A DNA stretch of 64,000 nt from Bin80 sp964291275 (GTDB lineage Bacteria > Bacteroidota > Rhodothermia > Rhodothermales > Bin80), in contig OZ219799.1 of NCBI GenBank assembly GCA_964291275.2, forward strand, positions 1,674,001 to 1,738,000. The letters run 5' to 3'. Position 1 is the first letter of the stretch. The number at the start of each line of letters is the position of its first letter. Position numbers and translations under genes: made by a program. Below are positions 17,744 to 26,431 of this stretch, in pieces. Below the pieces are notes generated by a model. That model was not told where the DNA came from, searched no databases, and saw nothing but the letters and a program-made list of their open reading frames with translations.

Positions 17744-17888
17744 CGAGACGTCGGACTTAGTGAGTGGAGAGAATTTATTCGAGTGGAGCAGTGCTCAGGG
17801 CTGGGTCCACGGGGGATGTATATTTGTTTGGATGGAGTCAATGTTTGTTGAATTTTCGTGCAGTCGAGATCAGCACGTACAAAAAAGA

Positions 17889-19294
17889 GGGGCTTCCGCT
17901 TTTTAAGTGGGTTTGATGTCAGAATTAGGCTGAACAAGTAAGTGCTGGAATAGATTCGGGATTGATTTCGTTGTTATCTTAGCTGCGTTTTTGTGACGAA
18001 AATCAATCACAATCATTTACCAACGATGGAACAACGTATACAAGACATAAATCATCTTTTAGGGATTGAATCTCCTTGGGAGATTTCGGAGATCAAGCAA
18101 GACAAGACGGCTTTTACGGCTGAGATTCATGTAATCTGTTCAAAGGGTTCGGTATTGCACTGTCCAGAGTGTGGGGAAGTTTGTCCTGGATACGACCATC
18201 GTCTTCGGAAATGGCGCCACACGGATATCTGCGAGTATCGGACGAGCGTGGTTGCGAAAGTTCCCCGTGTGGCCTGTTCGGAGCATGGGATCAAGACCGT
18301 TTCGGTCCCTTGGGCGGATGCGCGGATGCGTTTTACAATGGCTTTTGAAAGAAAGGTAATTGACTGGTTGCAGGATACAACCAGTATTTCAACGGTGGCC
18401 ACCAGGCTGGGCGTCAGTTGGACGATGATCGCCAACATCATGGCGCGTGCGGTAAAGCGCGGACTCGCCCGTAGAGAGCCGCAACCGGTTCCCCATATAT
18501 GTGTGGACGAGACCTCGTACAAAAAGGGCCATAAGTATATCACGGTGGTTTCGGATTCCCAAACGGGCACGGTGCTGTTTGTCAAGGAAAAGCGCACCCA
18601 TACGAGTCTGGATGCCTATTATGAGGACTGTTCGGCTGCGCAACTGGAAGCGATTGAGAGTGTGAGCATGGATATGTGGCCCGCCTACATCAAGTCCACG
18701 AAAAAACATGTTCCAGATGCAGAATCCAAGATTTCATTTGATCGTTTTCATGTGATGAAAAAGATTGTAGAGGCGGTGGATAAAGTTCGTCGGCAGGAGA
18801 ACCGGGAATTGCGGAAAGCGGGCATTGAGGATCTCACCGGAACCAAGTACGACTGGCTCACCAATCGGGAGAATATGTCTGCCCGACAAAAGAAACGATT
18901 CCAGCAATTAAAGCACAGTTCGCTGAAAACGGCGCGTGCATGGGCCATCAAGGAACTGTCCCAGAAATTGTGGCACTATGTCAGTCGTACTTGGGCCCTC
19001 AAGGGCTGGAAGCGCTGGTTATCCTGGGCCATGCGTTGTCGACTTGAACCCATGAAAAAAGCTGCTAAGACGGTTAAGAATCATCTATGGGGAATCATAA
19101 ATGCGATCGTTCTAAAAGTTAGTAATGGCCCAGCTGAAAGCATAAATAGCCGCATCAAAACCGTCAAAGTTCGTGCGCGTGGATTCCGAAACACACAGCG
19201 GTTTGCCCATGCAATTTACTTCTATCTCGGAGGACTGGATCTGTACCCCGAAGGCCTCCAAAAACAGGCGCCCCACTCATAAAAGTGAAGAGCC
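17889..19294 (+). mobile_element. ISL3-family element B, copy 2, with 8-bp target duplication
   Basis: 1406 bp. The left end is GGGGCTTCCGCTTTTTAAGT and the right end reads GGCTCTTCACTTTTATGAGT on the minus strand. AAAAAAGA at 17881-17888 is repeated exactly at 19295-19302. The site is intergenic, about 145 bp beyond the stop of the BNR exoprotein, so no gene is broken. Its leader differs more from copy 1 than the transposase gene does. Confidence 0.95.
18026..19282 (+). CDS. ISL3-family transposase, element B copy 2
   Basis: Complete 418-residue transposase with all the ISL3 hallmarks described for copy 1: CPEC cysteines, CVDETSYKKGH, SVSMDMWPAY, GPAESINSR. ATG 18026 (MEQRIQDINHLLG) matches the start of copy 1, and the GTG at 17993 would add 11 unrelated residues. 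Substitutions against copy 1 are spread along the gene, mostly in the N-terminal third. The frame is intact and probably functional. Confidence 0.94.
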   Translation: MEQRIQDINHLLGIESPWEISEIKQDKTAFTAEIHVICSKGSVLHCPECGEVCPGYDHRLRKWRHTDICEYRTSVVAKVPRVACSEHGIKTVSVPWADARMRFTMAFERKVIDWLQDTTSISTVATRLGVSWTMIANIMARAVKRGLARREPQPVPHICVDETSYKKGHKYITVVSDSQTGTVLFVKEKRTHTSLDAYYEDCSAAQLEAIESVSMDMWPAYIKSTKKHVPDAESKISFDRFHVMKKIVEAVDKVRRQENRELRKAGIEDLTGTKYDWLTNRENMSARQKKRFQQLKHSSLKTARAWAIKELSQKLWHYVSRTWALKGWKRWLSWAMRCRLEPMKKAAKTVKNHLWGIINAIVLKVSNGPAESINSRIKTVKVRARGFRNTQRFAHAIYFYLGGLDLYPEGLQKQAPHS

Positions 19295-19302
19295 AAAAAA
19301 GA

Positions 19303-19619
19303 ATATCAACCTGGTCCAAAGGGTGGAGGTAGCAAGTCGAAATAAAGTTACCGGCTCTTAACCTCTTTAGGATCACACGCCAAGATTGCCCATTGCGGCT
19401 TATCCGCACTCAGGAAGACCAATGAGTCAGTTAGAACTCTTCCAATGAAAGTGTCAATGAAACCGAATTCAAACCCAGCCCCGTATTAAACCCACGGTCA
19501 TGGCATCACCTGTACTGATGTTATAGTAAGCATCGGGTCAGACGGCCATCTGGCCCAGTGTGATGGATATAATTCACTTACCTAATCTGCATCCGCAACG
19601 CATTCTATCTCGGGTGCAC
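19303..19619. other. Intergenic stretch between element B copy 2 and the T9SS cargo gene
   Basis: About 317 bp facing the 3' end of the T9SS cargo gene. No frame of interest, no tRNA and no strong terminator hairpin with a T-tract were found. The GTATTAAACCC/AAACCCAGCCCC wording near 19465-19495 hints at decayed coding sequence but is too short to assign. Confidence 0.4.
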
Positions 19620-21551
19620 CTATCGAACGACTGACATTGCTTTTGATCGTTGAACCACCTGATCGCCCATGACTACCTTCAGTGTGTAATAATATACTCC
19701 CGAGGGTAGGTCTTCAACATCGATCTCCACAGTATGCCCCTTGCCCATCCCAAATGATCCATATGGCAGCATTTTGCCCGTCCTTCCCAGTAGATCAGTG
19801 ATAGTGACTGAAATTATTGCTGGTGCAGGCAAATCAAAGGCTATTTTTGTTGTGTTCGATAGAGGGTTAGGATAATTTCCCCAAAGAGCAAGAGATACAG
19901 CCTCCTCTGTTGGCTCGGTAGCTACTCCCATGTTGTCTGTGATCGTTACAGTCATAGTTTGAGATGCCACATAGCCGCCTCCCGCAGTTGAGAGCGTCAG
20001 CGTAACCTCATCGTTCAACAGATCAGTGTCTTCTGCTGCGGTCAAGGTCACTGTCTGTTCCTGGTCCCAGTTACTTGTTGTAAACGTCAGCACGTTCATA
20101 TCCAGAGTCAGATCTGTGTTCTCATGCCCTGTAATGGTCACCGTCACATCGCTTGAAGGCTGCACCGTGAGTACAACGCTGATGGATGTCGTGTCTCCCT
20201 CCATAAACTCCACCGACGAGGGGATTGATATTCCTGGCATATCAAGGTCAGTGATGGTGACTTCTTCGGAGATCGGACTAACTGCAACTACCCCGGGGGG
20301 CAGGTTACTCGTATCCAGTTCCACCGTGAAGGTCTCATCCTCAACGTCGTCATCTTTGTAGGTTTGAATCCCATGCATTGCCTCGGTATCTCCACTGCTG
20401 ATGTTCAGGTTCACCGGAGTGGTACTGTCGTAATCATCGGGTTCAGCAGTACCAGATGTGAGCATTAAGGGGATCATTACATCGGTGCTCAGCGGATTGG
20501 ACAGCTGCACGGTTACCGTGACCGACTCTCCCTCATCCACCGGGTTCTGATCTATCGACAGACTCACTTCAGGCACATCAAGGTCTCTGATGGTCACTTC
20601 CTCCGAGGTGGGGCTACCTGCCCTGACTTCAGAAGGCAGGTTATTCGTATCCAATTCCACCGTAAAGGTCTCATCCTCAACGTCGTCATCTTTGTAGGAT
20701 TGAATTACGTATTCCGCCTCTGTATCGCCAGCGTCAATGTCTAGGCTTACAGGAGTAGTACTGTCATAATCACCGGATTCAGCGGTGCCGGATGAGAGCG
20801 TTAATGGGATCGCTACATCGGTACTCAGTGCATCGGACAGTTCCACGGTTACCGTTACCGATTCTCCCTCATCCACCGGGTTCGGATCTACCGTCAGACT
20901 GACTTTCGGTGTAGCTCCGATAACATTTTTCAATTCAAAGCGAAAGGTTCCTACCGGCTTGACGGATCCGTCAACCAGAAATGGAGAGACTTCTATACGG
21001 CTGATAGCCTCCCTTGGATCAGTCGGCTGATTTGGCGAGGTATAGTCGGGGCCACTATCAGTTCCCGCATCATAGACAAATAAATCAACCTCGAGCGAAT
21101 TAATCCAATCTCCATTTGCATCTAGCAAATCCAACCCTGACACACCGACAAACCAGTCCGGGCTGGGAGCCAGCATTGATGTAACCGTCACAAGGTTCCA
21201 CGGTGGACGAATGTTGAAGGTAATTGTTCGAGAACCGGGTGATAAACTCATTACCGGTCCATCCAAGACAGCATCCGCGTTTGATGCGCTGATTGCTTGG
21301 TTGACTTCGCCTCGAAGTGCTCCCTTGGCTCCGAGCTCGGCCATTTGCTTGATGCCCGCACTTGCATTGGCTCCTACATCCCAAAATGACACTGCACTGT
21401 TGTGGGTACCTCCAATCATCCCGGAAAAATGAGGGTTAGATGGAAAATCTGTAGGATGTGTGCTGGAAGACCAAGTTGCCGTGAACTTTAGTTCGTAGGT
21501 GGCGGTACCTTGCGCGAACACGATTGATATGCACAGAAGACTACTCGCCAT
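19620..21551 (-). CDS. Calx-beta domain protein with T9SS C-terminal sorting domain
   Basis: 643 residues. A signal peptide (SSLLCISIVFAQG) is followed by a jelly-roll-like N-terminal part of about 210 residues. Two Calx-beta domains come next, each starting VSLTVDPNPVDEGESVTVTV or VSLSIDQNPVDEGESVTVTV and containing SGTAESGDYDSTTPVSL and DDDVEDETFTVELDTNNLP. A third Ig/Calx-like unit (SSVEFMEGDTTSISVVLTV) follows. The final about 85 residues form a type A sorting domain (NYPNPLSNTTKIAFDLP, DLPSGVYYYTLKV), the signal for export and surface attachment by the type IX system of Bacteroidota and relatives. The acidic Calx-beta loops suggest calcium binding. Its 5' end lies 43 bp from the IS1595-like unit, whose insertion may have separated it from its promoter. 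Confidence 0.88.
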   Translation of the reverse strand: MASSLLCISIVFAQGTATYELKFTATWSSSTHPTDFPSNPHFSGMIGGTHNSAVSFWDVGANASAGIKQMAELGAKGALRGEVNQAISASNADAVLDGPVMSLSPGSRTITFNIRPPWNLVTVTSMLAPSPDWFVGVSGLDLLDANGDWINSLEVDLFVYDAGTDSGPDYTSPNQPTDPREAISRIEVSPFLVDGSVKPVGTFRFELKNVIGATPKVSLTVDPNPVDEGESVTVTVELSDALSTDVAIPLTLSSGTAESGDYDSTTPVSLDIDAGDTEAEYVIQSYKDDDVEDETFTVELDTNNLPSEVRAGSPTSEEVTIRDLDVPEVSLSIDQNPVDEGESVTVTVQLSNPLSTDVMIPLMLTSGTAEPDDYDSTTPVNLNISSGDTEAMHGIQTYKDDDVEDETFTVELDTSNLPPGVVAVSPISEEVTITDLDMPGISIPSSVEFMEGDTTSISVVLTVQPSSDVTVTITGHENTDLTLDMNVLTFTTSNWDQEQTVTLTAAEDTDLLNDEVTLTLSTAGGGYVASQTMTVTITDNMGVATEPTEEAVSLALWGNYPNPLSNTTKIAFDLPAPAIISVTITDLLGRTGKMLPYGSFGMGKGHTVEIDVEDLPSGVYYYTLKVVMGDQVVQRSKAMSVVR

Positions 21552-21593
21552 GCAGCAGAATAGACACTTCTGGATTGTAGATGTAAATTTTTT

Positions 21594-21619
21594 GGGAATT
21601 ATAACTCAAACTGTAACTT
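21594..21619 (+). repeat. Left terminal inverted repeat of the IS1595-like element
   Basis: Begins GGGAATTATAACTCAAAC and pairs with 24986-25011 over 26 bp with one mismatch. It contains the stop codon and last codons of the small ORF at 21599-21790. Confidence 0.9.
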
Positions 21620-21790
21620 GCCACCAGGTTGGTCGGACTTGGGAAAATCCCTCCTCGGACGTAGCAATTTCATAAATGCCTCCCTGACCGTTAAATCTCC
21701 GTAGCGCGGGTTAGCGCAAGGAGCGTCCAGTAACTCGTCAAAGCAGTGCTTCGGGGGCTGCTCGGGCGTGGGTTGTTTGGGATCGGTCAT
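21599..21790 (-). CDS. Small ORF ending in the terminal repeat of the IS1595-like element
   Basis: 63 residues with a proline-rich start (MTDPKQPTPEQPPKHCFDEL), then a charged middle. I do not recognise it. Its ATG overlaps the stop of the upstream nuclease gene by four bases, so it is likely translated as the last gene of the R-M operon. The final residues KLQFEL and the stop codon lie inside the 26-bp terminal repeat. The transposon end therefore doubles as coding sequence, so the end cannot vary freely without changing this protein. Possible roles are a small R-M accessory or control protein, or chance translation. It is too short and unconserved to decide. Confidence 0.5.
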   Translation of the reverse strand: MTDPKQPTPEQPPKHCFDELLDAPCANPRYGDLTVREAFMKLLRPRRDFPKSDQPGGKLQFEL

Positions 21791-22485
21791 TGGTCTCTTC
21801 TTCTTGAATGCTTGGCTTGAATCTCGTCTTTCATACGTTCGAAAAAGCGGTCAATGCTAAGTCTTGTTTCCAGAAGACGGAAATTTTCTGGCAAGACATC
21901 TGGAAGATCTTCTTCTGTGCATTGCCTAATTATTTCGCCTCTGTGATCCGAGAGTGAAAATGCCGCCATACACTGTATGTCAGGTACGTGGTGCTTGCCA
22001 TGGTCTTCTGCTAATTTTGCATACAATTCTATTGCCCCATTGTCAACTTTTTCATTATGCTTAACTTCTCCACCTCTTTTCAAATATGGTGTAGGATGAG
22101 TTCGTAACATAATGTGTCCGAACACAATGTCGTTGCTTCGCAAATTCGCAGTCTCTCCAAGTTGTTGTTCAAAGTAGTTATTCTTGTTCTGGCGGTAGTT
22201 CGTCATTACGAATTTTACGCTTACAACGCCCAACGTAATACTTGAACGAGAAATTGCTACATCTACATTTTTGGGATAATACCTGCCTTCGACCTTAGAT
22301 TCTCTACCTCCAAGATCAGATAGGCCTTTAATCTGGTACTCATGACCAAGCACATTTTCTAATTCAGAAATTACCCATCCATGCAAGGCTTTTATCTTGC
22401 TGGTTGAACGTGGTCCATCGGCGACGTACCTCGAATATGCTTCTTGCACTGCAGACAATAGGCGATCTCTAAGTTCTGTACTCAT
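21787..22485 (-). CDS. Probable type II restriction endonuclease of the element-borne R-M system
   Basis: 232 residues. It starts 5 bp after the methyltransferase gene, the usual place for the cognate nuclease. PKNVDVAI near residues 71-78 followed by LGVVSVKFVM near 85-94 resembles the PD-(D/E)XK core, with Asp75 and Lys91 in the expected strands. The residue two before the lysine is Ser rather than the usual Asp/Glu, so the active site would be a variant. The following NNYFEQQLGETANLR helix carries possible alternative acidic residues. The C-terminus (SIDRFFERMKDEIQAKHSRR) is basic. The specific family is not recognised; the call rests mainly on context and this partial motif. A broken nuclease or an accessory protein is also possible. 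Confidence 0.6.
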   Translation of the reverse strand: MSTELRDRLLSAVQEAYSRYVADGPRSTSKIKALHGWVISELENVLGHEYQIKGLSDLGGRESKVEGRYYPKNVDVAISRSSITLGVVSVKFVMTNYRQNKNNYFEQQLGETANLRSNDIVFGHIMLRTHPTPYLKRGGEVKHNEKVDNGAIELYAKLAEDHGKHHVPDIQCMAAFSLSDHRGEIIRQCTEEDLPDVLPENFRLLETRLSIDRFFERMKDEIQAKHSRRRDQ

Positions 22486-22490
22486 GTTTA

Positions 22491-23972
22491 CTACGCAGTG
22501 GCAAAATTCTTCTCTATTGGAAAGTCTGAAATGTAGCGTTTAGCGTAGCTATACCAACCGCCCCGAAATGGCTGTGAGAATGTCTTTATGTGTTGATCCA
22601 TTTCTGGACTGTTAAGCAATTTTTGTAGAGCTGATAACCCTATCCCGTTAAGAGGCTTAATGCAATAGCCGGAATAAAACAAGGTGCCAGGGTCATTGCA
22701 TATCTGGAAGTTTGGTTTGGGATTCATTCCAGATGTTAGAATCTTGCGCCCAAACGCACTTCGTATCCCAACCTTTCGCCCGTATCCATACCATTTCGAT
22801 TCACAGAAAGCACCTTTATCCCGAGCCAGCAATAGAGTCTTATTTGCAAGAAGCCATTGATATGCTCGGGGAAATCTATCTGAAAATTCGTCTTCTGGCA
22901 TCAGCATTCCTTCGTTGTAAGGGTAGATTACAACTCTGTCGATTTTGTCTTTTCCCTTCTTCAAAACAGATGCCTTCAAGATTCGCCTAACTGCCATTTC
23001 TTCAATAGCAAACTGCATATGACCACCTTTTACAATCACACATTCGCTCTCCCGATTAATCACTTCGAGTATAAAGACTTTGTCAGCCAAAGTCTGAATA
23101 CCAACACGAATGTCCGCAATCTCAGAGAGTTTGGTAAAGTTTGATGACCTTGCTGTTTCGCAGACACGATCAACAATAGCCCATCTCAATTCGGACTTGA
23201 TAAGGTTTGCTTGTACAGAAAACGAATTTCCATCCCACTGGCTAATTGCTTCGTTACCGTGAACATAATTTTTGCGGAGATGAGTTATGCAAGTATAGGT
23301 GCTTACGCCTGGGAATACTTGAAAGTCTCGGAAATCGCATAAAGAAACGATGCTGTGGTTGGCTTCCAAGTCATTGCGCATACGCTTCCCTGCATCATTG
23401 CGTACCCAGCCACTGGGAGAAATAAATCTTAGATTCCCACCTTTTTTTAACAACCGGATTCCCAACTCAAAGAACACTATATAAAGATCGCTTGATCCAT
23501 AAAAATAACTCCATCCTGCTTGTTTGATCTTGTCTCTACGATCAGATTCTAAGTGTTGAATCCGAACATAAGGGGGATTCCCTACAACCCAGTCAAATTG
23601 ACCCTGGTCATGTATCCATGCGTCCATAGCATCCATTTTCCGTACACGCCAGAAATCGCTTGGGAAATCTTGACCAAGCATATTTCTTGTGACAGACGAA
23701 AGCCTTTTCCTACAATGCTTAACGGCTTCCTCATCAATATCGTATCCAGTCAATCGCTTCAGTGTGGAAATATATTTGGAACGCTCACTATTAGGCGCTT
23801 CGAGTATACGTTTGCAAACTTGTTCTGCAATGGGAACTAGGAAATCGCCTGATCCACACGCAGGATCGCAAATACGAACGTCTTTTAATGATCCTCTAAA
23901 CAAGGGAATCAACATATAGTCCACAACCCAGCTAGGCGTATAAACTTTCCCAAAAGATTTGACCGCATCCAT
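22491..23972 (-). CDS. N6-adenine DNA methyltransferase of the element-borne R-M system
   Basis: 493-residue gamma-class (TaqI-like) DNA methyltransferase, which transfers the methyl group of S-adenosylmethionine to N6 of adenine in a specific site. It has the start GKVYTPSWVVDYMLIP, the SAM-binding motif ICDPACGSGDFLVP near residue 35, the catalytic motif WVVGNPPYVRIQ near residue 130, and FISPSGWVRN. The C-terminal about 240 residues are the target-recognition region. Its ATG shares one base with the stop of the transposase gene (TAATG at 23972), so it is probably translated by re-initiation after the transposase. It would protect the host from the nuclease encoded next. Confidence 0.9.
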   Translation of the reverse strand: MDAVKSFGKVYTPSWVVDYMLIPLFRGSLKDVRICDPACGSGDFLVPIAEQVCKRILEAPNSERSKYISTLKRLTGYDIDEEAVKHCRKRLSSVTRNMLGQDFPSDFWRVRKMDAMDAWIHDQGQFDWVVGNPPYVRIQHLESDRRDKIKQAGWSYFYGSSDLYIVFFELGIRLLKKGGNLRFISPSGWVRNDAGKRMRNDLEANHSIVSLCDFRDFQVFPGVSTYTCITHLRKNYVHGNEAISQWDGNSFSVQANLIKSELRWAIVDRVCETARSSNFTKLSEIADIRVGIQTLADKVFILEVINRESECVIVKGGHMQFAIEEMAVRRILKASVLKKGKDKIDRVVIYPYNEGMLMPEDEFSDRFPRAYQWLLANKTLLLARDKGAFCESKWYGYGRKVGIRSAFGRKILTSGMNPKPNFQICNDPGTLFYSGYCIKPLNGIGLSALQKLLNSPEMDQHIKTFSQPFRGGWYSYAKRYISDFPIEKNFATA

Positions 23973-24925
23973 TAAGCGATCAGATCTTTGTACCTCAACC
24001 GTTTCCCGACCATGCCTTGAACAATCATGCTCATTTGGTCGATTGTATCCAAGTTGCGGAGATTATGCTTCCCTGCAAACTGGGTTACGTAGCGATTGAG
24101 GTGTTTCTTGCTTAGATGGTGATAGGTGCCGTGGTAAGCACGTTTGAGCGTTGCCCAGAACGATTCAATTCCGTTCGTGTGGGCTAACTCACCCAGCGTA
24201 GTAGATACGGCCCACTGCTTCTTGCTGTGATTGACGGACGTGTGATGCGTTAATCCCTCGTAGCTGGTATGATCGTCCGTGAATACCGGAGCATCCTCAG
24301 AGCGGACATCATTCACGAACTCCTGTATCGTTGGCTTGGTGGTATCCTCAATCACCTTTGCCTGTATCTGATTGGTCTTGCGATCCTTAACGCCCAATAC
24401 GGCCGTCTTGCCCACCGTTCCCCGTCCAGCGTTGAGCTTCTTGTCCTCATGCTTGTTCTTTTCCAGTCCCCCGATATAAGCTTCATCTGCCTCGACCGGC
24501 CCCTCAAATGCTTGTAGAATCTCCGGTAGCAACCCTTCGCGGATGCGGTGGAGCAGGTGCCATGAAGTCTTTTGAGGAATCCCTAAATCCCTATGGAGTT
24601 TCATGCTGGATACGCCTTTCAGGCTGGTGATCTCCAAGAAGATAGCCCATACCCACTTCTGGAGTGGCAGTTTTGAAGATGCTAAGACGTTACCTGTCTT
24701 TACGGAAAAATACCGTTTGCAATCACGGCAACGATACGGCATACCGTTCTCGTTGCTCATGGTCTCATAGGTGCTGGTTCCTTTGCAACGGGGGCATTTA
24801 CGACCATCAGCCCATAGAGTAGATTCAAACCATTCTGTCGCTGCCTTCTCGTCTGGGAATTGTCTTGCCAGATCAATCAAGCTGATTCCTTTGCGGTGTG
24901 AGCGTCCGGGTCCGTTGTTACTCAT
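23972..24925 (-). CDS. IS1595-family transposase
   Basis: 317 residues. It has an N-terminal zinc ribbon (KCPRCKGTSTYETM, YRCRDCKRYFSVKTGN), a helix-turn-helix region (MKLHRDLGIPQKTSWHLLHR) and an ISXO2-like DDE core. The visible catalytic residues are in PVEADEAYIGGLEKNKH, APVFTDDHTSYEGL and THTNGIESFWATLKRAYHG-like sequence (HTNGIESFWATLKRAYHG). All are hallmarks of IS1595-type enzymes, which move by cut-and-paste or copy-and-paste with 8-bp duplications. It is the first gene of the unit, about 60 bp inside the right terminal repeat, and is joined directly to the methyltransferase by the TAATG overlap. The frame is intact. Confidence 0.93.
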   Translation of the reverse strand: MSNNGPGRSHRKGISLIDLARQFPDEKAATEWFESTLWADGRKCPRCKGTSTYETMSNENGMPYRCRDCKRYFSVKTGNVLASSKLPLQKWVWAIFLEITSLKGVSSMKLHRDLGIPQKTSWHLLHRIREGLLPEILQAFEGPVEADEAYIGGLEKNKHEDKKLNAGRGTVGKTAVLGVKDRKTNQIQAKVIEDTTKPTIQEFVNDVRSEDAPVFTDDHTSYEGLTHHTSVNHSKKQWAVSTTLGELAHTNGIESFWATLKRAYHGTYHHLSKKHLNRYVTQFAGKHNLRNLDTIDQMSMIVQGMVGKRLRYKDLIA

Positions 24926-24985
24926 CTTCTTAGCTCCTCCGAGCGATTGCCAAAATATACTACTTTATACGTTTCCGTTCCCATA

Positions 24986-25011
24986 AAGTTACAGTTTTAG
25001 TTATAATTCCC
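24986..25011 (-). repeat. Right terminal inverted repeat of the IS1595-like element
   Basis: On the minus strand it begins GGGAATTATAACTAAAAC, matching the left repeat at 21594-21619 except for one base. The promoter for the transposase-R-M operon must lie within it or in the 60 bp before 24925. Confidence 0.9.
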
Positions 25012-25095
25012 ATTTTTTTGCACATTATGTAGTTGGCTCTGATTACAGCGGCAGCGGAATTCTATCCTGAAACCTACAGGTTATACTATTAACAT

Positions 25096-25593
25096 TTACG
25101 TTTTTTCCTGTCGGGGTTGCAATTCATCTTTCAATGAGGTTAACGTTCTTGGTTCACGCTCAATCGAAATAGTAACGGGCCCATCGTTCACTAAGAAAAT
25201 CTGCATGTATGCACCGAAACTACCACAAGCTACTGGATATCCCAATTCTTCCGAGAGTCTATCCTTGAAGTATTCATACAGGGGCTCTGCAATTTCGGGT
25301 CTGGCTGCTTGGACAAATGAGGGGCGAAGCCCTTTTTTCGCGTTGCCGTAAAGAGTGAATTGGGATATGAGCAGGACTTTACCGCCGATATCCCCCACAG
25401 ACAAGTTCATTTGACCCGCGTCATCTGCAAAAATGCGAAGGCGAGCACATTTGTGTGCCAACCAATCCGCTTCCGCAGTGGTATCGTTTGAGTGAATTCC
25501 CAGAAATACCAACAACCCCCGATTAATAGCACCAAGCGTGGTGTTATCTACGGTTACGGAAGCTTCTCGGACGCGTTGTACAAGGGCGATCAT
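25096..25593 (-). CDS. dtd: D-aminoacyl-tRNA deacylase
   Basis: 165-residue Dtd, which hydrolyses D-amino acids (and glycine from tRNA-Ala) mischarged on tRNA, a chiral proofreading step in the cytoplasm. The start MIALVQRVREASVTVD is standard. The catalytic SQFTLYGNAKKGLRPSF is at about residues 78-94 and the NDGPVTI motif corresponds to the family NxGPxT. About 15 extra basic and acidic residues follow. Its ATG overlaps the rdgB stop by four bases (ATGA), forming a two-gene operon read toward the IS1595-like unit. Confidence 0.95.
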   Translation of the reverse strand: MIALVQRVREASVTVDNTTLGAINRGLLVFLGIHSNDTTAEADWLAHKCARLRIFADDAGQMNLSVGDIGGKVLLISQFTLYGNAKKGLRPSFVQAARPEIAEPLYEYFKDRLSEELGYPVACGSFGAYMQIFLVNDGPVTISIEREPRTLTSLKDELQPRQEKT

Positions 25594-26204
25594 TGAGCCT
25601 GTATTTCATTGAGAAAGTTCAAGAGCTTTGCCGCACTGTGCCCTCGGTGACTGATCCTGTTTTTTTCGTCGCGGGAAAGCTGAGCAAGGCTAATGTTGAA
25701 TCCCTCTGGAACGAAGATCGACTCGTAGCCAAAGCCTCGCGTAGACATCGTAGATGTTGCAATATGACCATGCAGACATCCCTCAAAGTACTTGAGACCG
25801 TCAGGGTATGCCAAAGCCAATATCGTAATAAATTTGGCACTGCGGTTTGTTTCATTTGCGAGCATCTGAAGCACTAGGGTACGGTTGGCCGTGTCATCCG
25901 TATTCATGCCAGCAAAGCGAGCGGAACGTACGCCGGGTTGCCCATTGAGGGCATCAATGCATAGTCCGGTATCGTCACCAAGTGCCCAAAGCCCCGTGTG
26001 TTCATGTGCACTTAAGGCTTTCAGTGCTGCGTTTTTTGCGAGTGAGGAAGCGGTCTCGTCCACTGATGGGGCGTCTGGAAAGGCAGACAAATCTATGACA
26101 TCAGCGGATGCGGAAGCTAGAAGCAGTTTAAGTTCAGCCGCTTTATGAGGATTTCGGGTAGCTAGAACCAGTTTTGGAGGTGAACAAATGCTTGCCATCA
26201 ACAC
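25590..26204 (-). CDS. rdgB: dITP/XTP pyrophosphatase (RdgB/HAM1)
   Basis: 204 residues. The enzyme removes non-canonical purine nucleotides (dITP, XTP, ITP) by releasing pyrophosphate. The substrate and metal motifs are clear: LVLATRNPHKAAELK near residue 13, DDTGLCIDALNGQPGVRSARFAG in the middle (split here as ALGDDTGLCIDAL and GQPGVRSARFAG), GFGYESIFVPEG and SHRGHSAAKLL near the end. Start at 26204 or at a second ATG two codons later. It is coupled to dtd by the ATGA overlap; pairing two quality-control enzymes is plausible but not diagnostic. Confidence 0.95.
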   Translation of the reverse strand: MLMASICSPPKLVLATRNPHKAAELKLLLASASADVIDLSAFPDAPSVDETASSLAKNAALKALSAHEHTGLWALGDDTGLCIDALNGQPGVRSARFAGMNTDDTANRTLVLQMLANETNRSAKFITILALAYPDGLKYFEGCLHGHIATSTMSTRGFGYESIFVPEGFNISLAQLSRDEKNRISHRGHSAAKLLNFLNEIQAQ

Positions 26205-26431
26205 GATTGTTGTTTGACAGAAATATCGACTATTGAGTTGAATTCCCGTTAATGAGGCTGGGATGGATTGGTTTTAGGAGAGGAGATATTTTGTATTTAG
26301 TTGGCTCTCCTTGAGTTTCAGTCCGATGAAGCTCAACCTGGAATTTATCCAGTAGCCTGCTCTCTCTAGAGTTAGTGTTGATCATTGATAGGCGCTAATG
26401 GTTTACGCGCTTGGCATTCGAACCGCAGCCA

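Larger units (their letters stand above)
21594..25011 (-). mobile_element. IS1595-like element carrying a type II restriction-modification system
   Basis: A 3418-bp unit bounded by 26-bp inverted repeats that differ at one base (21594-21619 and 24986-25011). The flanks are AATTTTTT (21586-21593) and ATTTTTTT (25012-25019), which match at 7 of 8 bases and fit the 8-bp duplication usual for IS1595. Inside, all on the minus strand, are an IS1595-type transposase, an N6-adenine methyltransferase, a probable endonuclease and a small ORF. The joins are a 1-base TAATG overlap, a 5-bp gap and a 4-base overlap. IS1595 members with passenger genes are known; this reading as one transposable R-M cassette is inference from the repeats and operon layout. 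It sits between dtd and the T9SS cargo gene and disrupts no recognisable frame. Confidence 0.85.
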
